DNA from: Polyangium sp. 6x1
GTDB taxonomy: Bacteria; Myxococcota_A; Polyangia; Polyangiales; Polyangiaceae
Length of the DNA: 64,000 bases
Assembly: GCF_029946515.1 (NCBI RefSeq)
Contig: NZ_JARZHH010000007.1
Coordinates: forward strand, 124,001-188,000
Reading direction: 5' to 3'
Every line of letters begins with the position of its first letter. Position 1 is the first letter of the stretch. Positions 60,443 to 64,000 of this stretch are shown here, in pieces. Position numbers and translations under genes: made by a program. A model generated the notes under the pieces. The model searched no databases and was not told the origin of the DNA. It saw only the letters and a list, made by a program, of their open reading frames with translations.

Positions 60443-62746
60443 ATGCGCTTTCGAAAGGCCGCACGCGTGTTCGTCACGGCCGGCTGGCTCCTCGCCGGCG
60501 CGATCGTCTCTCCGCCGAGCCTCGCTCAGCCCAAGCCCGCGCCTGCCGGCGTGAAGCCCGCGGCCGCCAAGCCTGCCGCGGCCAAGCCTGCCGCCGCCAA
60601 GCCCAAGCCCCAGGCCCCCGGAAAGCCCGCGCAGAAGCCCGCGGCCAAGAAGCCCACCGGCAAAAAGCCCGCGACGCGCAAGCCCGGTGAGCCCGGCGAG
60701 CCCGACGAGAATGCCCGCCGCGCCATCGCTGGGCTGCCCCCGAGCCAGCATCGCTCCGTGGACGAATCCTCCGAGCTTCGCGCCCTCCGTGAGCTCGACC
60801 TCGCCCTCTTCTCCACGGCCCCGAATGCCGGCGCGCCTTGGCCCTCGGACGACCTGCCCACCCTCGATCGCGGCGGCCCTGTCCTCCTCGCCACCGGCGT
60901 TCCTCCTTCGGCGCCGCTCCCCGCGCTGCTCCAGCCTCCGCCGCCGGCCGACCTCTCCTTCATCAAAAAGCTCGACCTCCCCGACATCCCCGTTCGCTGG
61001 GATGCGCGCGTCCTCCGTTACCTCGAGTTTTACAAGAACAACCCTCGCGGCCGCTCCATGGTCGCCTCGTGGATCAAGCGGAGCGGACGTTATGGCGCGG
61101 CCATTCGCCGCGTCCTTCGTGAGCAGGGTTTGCCCGAGGACGTCGTCTGGCTCGCGCTCGTCGAGAGCGGATTCGACCCGACCATTCATTCGCCCGTCGG
61201 CGCCGCCGGCCTCTGGCAGTTCATGCCCGAGGGCGCCCGCATTTATGGCCTCACCGTCGACCGCTGGATTGACGAACGCCTCGACCCCGAGCGCTCCACC
61301 CTCGCCGCCGCGCGTTACCTCTCCGACCTCCACCGCCGCTTCGGCACCTGGGAGCTCGCCTTCGCCGCGTACAACATGGGGTACGGCGGCCTCCTCGCCT
61401 CCATTCGCAAATACAACACGAACGATTTCTGGGAGCTCAGCCGCCTCGAAGCGGGCCTCCCGCTCGAAACGGCGCTCTACGTCCCGAAGATCGTCTCCAT
61501 GGCGATCGTCGCCAAGAATTGCGCCGTCTTCGGCTGCGACGGCGTCGAGCTCGACCCTGCGGTCACCTTCGACAAACTTTCGGTCGGCCCCGGCGTCGCG
61601 CTCCGCACCGTCGCTGCAGCGGCCGGCGTCGAGCTCGACGCCGTCGAGGACTTGAATCCCCAGCTCCCCGCCGCTCGCACGCCGCCGCTCGGCCCTGACG
61701 GCAAAGAGGGCGCCTCCTTCGTCGTCCGTGTCCCGCCTGGCACCGGCGCCCGCGCATCCAAGACCGTCGCCAAGCTCCTCGAGCGCGAGGACAAAACCGA
61801 GCGTCACGTCGTCCGCTGGGGCGAATCGATCGAGGACATCGCCGCCCTTCGCGGCACCACGAAGAGCACCTTGCTCTCCTTGAACGGCCTCCGCTCCGGC
61901 GAGCAGGTCCGCCCCGGCACCGTCCTCCTCGTCCCCCAGGACGGCCCTGACAAACCCACCGTCGCCAGCGTCTTCTCCGGCGCGCGCGGCGAAAAGCCCG
62001 TCATCGTCGTCCCCGCCGAGGCCTTCACCTACGCCGATCGCCGCCGCGTCTTTTATCGCGTCGTCTCGGGCGACACCGCCCGCGAGGTCGCCTCCGCGCT
62101 CTCCGTCTCCGCCGCCGAGCTCGCCCGCTGGAACACGCTCGAGCCCACGGCCTCCCTCCACGACGGCATGACGTTGCAGGTCTACGTCCCGCGCGATCGC
62201 GCCCTCACGAATGCGCTCGTCCTCGAGGAGCCCGAGGCCCGCGTCCTGCCTGTCGGCTCGACCGAGTTCTTCACCCATTTCGAGGCTCTGAAGGGCCGCA
62301 AGCGCCTCGAGGTCGCCGCCGCCGACGGCGACACCTGGCGCAGTTTGTCGAAGCGATACAATCTCAGTCTCGGCATGCTCGAGCGCATCAACCACCGCTC
62401 GCGCACGACCTCCCTTTCTCCGGGCGACAAGGTCGTCGTGTACGTCGCGCAGGCGAGCCCCCCGAAGGCCGCGCCGGCGCCTGCCAAGGAAGCCCCGGAC
62501 GACAAGGCCGAGGCCGTCGCCGTCGCGCGCCCCGTCGAGGACAAACCCGCGCCGAGCGAGGACCTCGACGAGCCGAAGACGGACGGCAAGCCTGCGCCCG
62601 ACGAGGGGCCGACGAAGCCTGCGACGTTCCGCAACGAGACATCTCCGCCCGCACCGGACAAGCCTGCATCCGACAAGCCTGCGCCCGACAAAACGGTGAC
62701 GCCCAAGGCGCCTCGGGCCGCGGAGCTCCCCCCGCCTGCGCCCTGA
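60443..62746 (+). CDS. Membrane-associated lytic transglycosylase with three LysM domains (MltD-like)
   Basis: A 767-residue exported murein hydrolase. A Sec signal (about 1-29) is followed by an Ala/Lys/Pro linker (AAAKP repeats, about 36-85). The SLT domain (about 190-330) has the catalytic Glu in LALVESGFDPTIHSPVGAAGLWQFMPEGARIYGL and the AFAAYNMGYGGL block. After a spacer, three LysM peptidoglycan-binding domains follow (about 450-500, 528-580, 610-665; HVVRWGESIEDIA, YRVVSGDTAREVA, AAADGDTWRSLSKRYNLS). The C-tail is Lys/Pro/Asp-rich with repeated DKPA units. It cleaves glycan strands to 1,6-anhydro products. Confidence 0.93.
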   Translation: MRFRKAARVFVTAGWLLAGAIVSPPSLAQPKPAPAGVKPAAAKPAAAKPAAAKPKPQAPGKPAQKPAAKKPTGKKPATRKPGEPGEPDENARRAIAGLPPSQHRSVDESSELRALRELDLALFSTAPNAGAPWPSDDLPTLDRGGPVLLATGVPPSAPLPALLQPPPPADLSFIKKLDLPDIPVRWDARVLRYLEFYKNNPRGRSMVASWIKRSGRYGAAIRRVLREQGLPEDVVWLALVESGFDPTIHSPVGAAGLWQFMPEGARIYGLTVDRWIDERLDPERSTLAAARYLSDLHRRFGTWELAFAAYNMGYGGLLASIRKYNTNDFWELSRLEAGLPLETALYVPKIVSMAIVAKNCAVFGCDGVELDPAVTFDKLSVGPGVALRTVAAAAGVELDAVEDLNPQLPAARTPPLGPDGKEGASFVVRVPPGTGARASKTVAKLLEREDKTERHVVRWGESIEDIAALRGTTKSTLLSLNGLRSGEQVRPGTVLLVPQDGPDKPTVASVFSGARGEKPVIVVPAEAFTYADRRRVFYRVVSGDTAREVASALSVSAAELARWNTLEPTASLHDGMTLQVYVPRDRALTNALVLEEPEARVLPVGSTEFFTHFEALKGRKRLEVAAADGDTWRSLSKRYNLSLGMLERINHRSRTTSLSPGDKVVVYVAQASPPKAAPAPAKEAPDDKAEAVAVARPVEDKPAPSEDLDEPKTDGKPAPDEGPTKPATFRNETSPPAPDKPASDKPAPDKTVTPKAPRAAELPPPAP
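60563..60607 (+). repeat. 15-bp tandem repeat coding for Ala-Ala-Ala-Lys-Pro
   Basis: Three successive 15-bp units of the type GCCGCNGCCAAGCCT encode the Lys/Ala/Pro linker behind the signal peptide of the transglycosylase. The unit keeps frame, so linker length can vary. Confidence 0.7.
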
Positions 62747-62791
62747 TTTTCTCGTAGCCAGCCGCCGGGCTCGCGCGCGATGATGGGGCCG

Positions 62792-64000
62792 ATGCGCCGC
62801 GATTGCTCTCTGCTCCTCGCTTTGCTCCCGACCCTCGCCCTCGTCGGCTGCACGACGCCCGACGAGAACCCGCAGACCACGCCCCCGCTCCCGGGCCCGG
62901 CTGAATGGAACCGCGACGTCGATCCGCCGAGCGACGACGAGGCGGCCACGAAGCGCAGCTCGTGCGGGTACACGGCGGGCATGCTCCCGGCGGAGACGCA
63001 AGGGGCGTCGCGCCCCTACGGCGCCGAGATTCCCGTCGACCACATCGTGGTCGTCATGATGGAGAATCGCTCCTTCGACCATTACTTCCAGAAGCTGCCC
63101 GAGTACGGCCAGACCGACGTCGAGGTCGCGCCCGAGAACTTCACGAACCCCGACGAGACCGGCACCGCCGTCGCCCCGTTCCGCGACACCCAGCTCTGCT
63201 TCGTGGACACGAACCACGAATGGACGGGCACGCACGAGCAGATCAACGGCGGCAAGATGGACGGGTTTTTCAAGACGAACGACGGCTGGCACGAGCTGCC
63301 GAGCCCCGGCGCCCCCGAGGAGCTTTTGAGCGGCCGCCGCGGCCTCGGCTACTACACCCAGGACGACCTGCCGTTTTATTACTGGCTCGCGAACGAGTTC
63401 GCCATCGCGGACCACTACCATGCCTCGGTCCCTGGCCCCACGTGGCCGAACCGCATGTACCTCTACGCGGCGAGCTCCTTCGGGGCCGTCCACAACACGT
63501 TCGTCGCGCCGGACGAGGTGCTCTTCGATTACCTCGAAAAGCGGGAGGTCACCTGGCGCGTCTACGTCTCCACCACCCCTGGCTCCGCGATCTTCGTCGA
63601 CAAGTACCTCCAGTACAGCAAGGACGAGCACGGCCATTACGTCCCGATCGAGACCTACTTCGAGGACCTCAAGAATGGCACCCTGCCCCAGGTCGCCTTC
63701 GTCGATCCGGGCATCGCGCGGGAAGGATATGCCCAGAACGACGAGCATCCGCCCGCGATCGCGATGCTCGGCGAGCAATTCACGGCCAACGTCATCGACG
63801 CCCTCGCGAAGAGCTCGGCCTGGGAGCGCTCCGCCCTCTTCCTCACGTACGACGAGCACGGCGGCCTCTACGACCACGTCCCGCCTCCGCCCGCCTGTCC
63901 GCCCGACGACATCGCGCCGGACCTCGAGGAGGGTGACACGGACGCGAAATTCGACCAGCTCGGTGTCCGCGTCCCGCTCATCGTCGTCTCGCCCTACGCG
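62792..64000 (+). CDS. Phospholipase C-like phosphoesterase lipoprotein, 5' part
   Basis: The gene runs off the right window edge; 403 codons are visible. A lipoprotein signal (MRRDCSLLLALLPTLALVGC) leads to a Pro/Asp-rich linker and a phosphoesterase domain of the acid phosphatase/phospholipase C type: HIVVVMMENRSFDHYF with the metal-binding Glu/Asn, the VPGPTWPNRMYLYA block, and LFLTYDEHGGLYDHVPPPP with Asp/Glu and His ligands. It should hydrolyse phospholipids or phosphodiesters outside the cytoplasm. In-frame ATGs at 62780 and 62783 are alternative starts. Confidence 0.88.
   Translation, partial: MRRDCSLLLALLPTLALVGCTTPDENPQTTPPLPGPAEWNRDVDPPSDDEAATKRSSCGYTAGMLPAETQGASRPYGAEIPVDHIVVVMMENRSFDHYFQKLPEYGQTDVEVAPENFTNPDETGTAVAPFRDTQLCFVDTNHEWTGTHEQINGGKMDGFFKTNDGWHELPSPGAPEELLSGRRGLGYYTQDDLPFYYWLANEFAIADHYHASVPGPTWPNRMYLYAASSFGAVHNTFVAPDEVLFDYLEKREVTWRVYVSTTPGSAIFVDKYLQYSKDEHGHYVPIETYFEDLKNGTLPQVAFVDPGIAREGYAQNDEHPPAIAMLGEQFTANVIDALAKSSAWERSALFLTYDEHGGLYDHVPPPPACPPDDIAPDLEEGDTDAKFDQLGVRVPLIVVSPYA

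Noticed and set aside
60293-63877. A very long minus-strand open frame opposite the transglycosylase and phosphoesterase genes
   Set aside because: The plus strand encodes two clear families with catalytic motifs. The minus frame is a product of high GC3, lacks domains and is rich in Gly/Arg/Val/Glu.

Overview
The window is a gene-dense, very GC-rich chromosomal segment with strong third-position GC bias. The gene content points to a myxobacterium, most likely of the Polyangium/Sorangium side. It has many His-Asp and Ser/Thr signalling proteins, a chemosensory operon without a receptor gene, many lipoproteins, Stig1-like cysteine-rich repeats, HEAT-repeat proteins, and a branched-chain keto acid dehydrogenase of the type that feeds iso-fatty-acid synthesis in myxobacteria. 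The taxonomic call is inference from content. I see no rRNA, tRNA, CRISPR array, prophage or insertion sequence, so the segment reads as ordinary chromosome with myxobacterial accessory genes.

Layout. 0-5.9 kb: two tandem small paralogues, a GspE-N-like/receiver/TPR protein, a type II secretion GspC, and the queuosine genes tgt and queA behind a receiver protein. 6-9.5 kb: an NtrC-type regulator, bacterioferritin, a Bfd-like ferredoxin under a Fur-like palindrome, and a short-chain dehydrogenase. 9.5-16.6 kb: small lipoproteins, a sigma factor with an overlapping small partner gene, FtsH, signal peptidase I, shikimate dehydrogenase and a formylglycine-generating-enzyme-like lipoprotein. 16.7-23.6 kb: an arginine N-succinyltransferase homologue, a GMC oxidoreductase, a secreted protein with twelve 43-residue Stig1-like repeats, and a one-helix membrane protein. 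23.6-29.2 kb: an inverted pair of four-hairpin elements, then the operon prfB-lysS-lolC/E-lolD, in which prfB carries a complete programmed +1 frameshift site. 29.2-32.7 kb: a di-heme peroxidase and an M48 peptidase with TPRs. 32.7-38.4 kb: branched-chain keto acid dehydrogenase E1alpha-E1beta-E2, a TerB-like protein and lipoyl synthase, which makes the cofactor E2 needs. 38.4-40.8 kb: an Rpn-family nuclease, a 550-bp gene-poor patch with a 27-bp direct repeat, and an unknown protein. 40.8-45.7 kb: one minus-strand run ending in mtnA. 45.8-60.3 kb: RlmN, then a signalling island holding a Ser/Thr kinase-receiver fusion, a stand-alone Hpt protein, a GAF histidine kinase, receivers, a VWA lipoprotein and the operon cheY-cheA-cheW-cheW-HEAT-cheR-cheB. 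60.4-64 kb: a LysM lytic transglycosylase and the start of a phospholipase C-like phosphoesterase cut by the window end.

Genes that work together: queA/tgt (queuosine), bfr/bfd (iron storage and release), lolD/lolC-E (lipoprotein export, relevant to the many lipoproteins here), bkd E1-E2 with lipA, and the Che operon. The clearest unusual features are the prfB recoding site, the paired four-hairpin elements, a shared terminator type at two distant loci, the Stig1-like array, and the receptor-less chemosensory operon beside a kinase-receiver/Hpt set.
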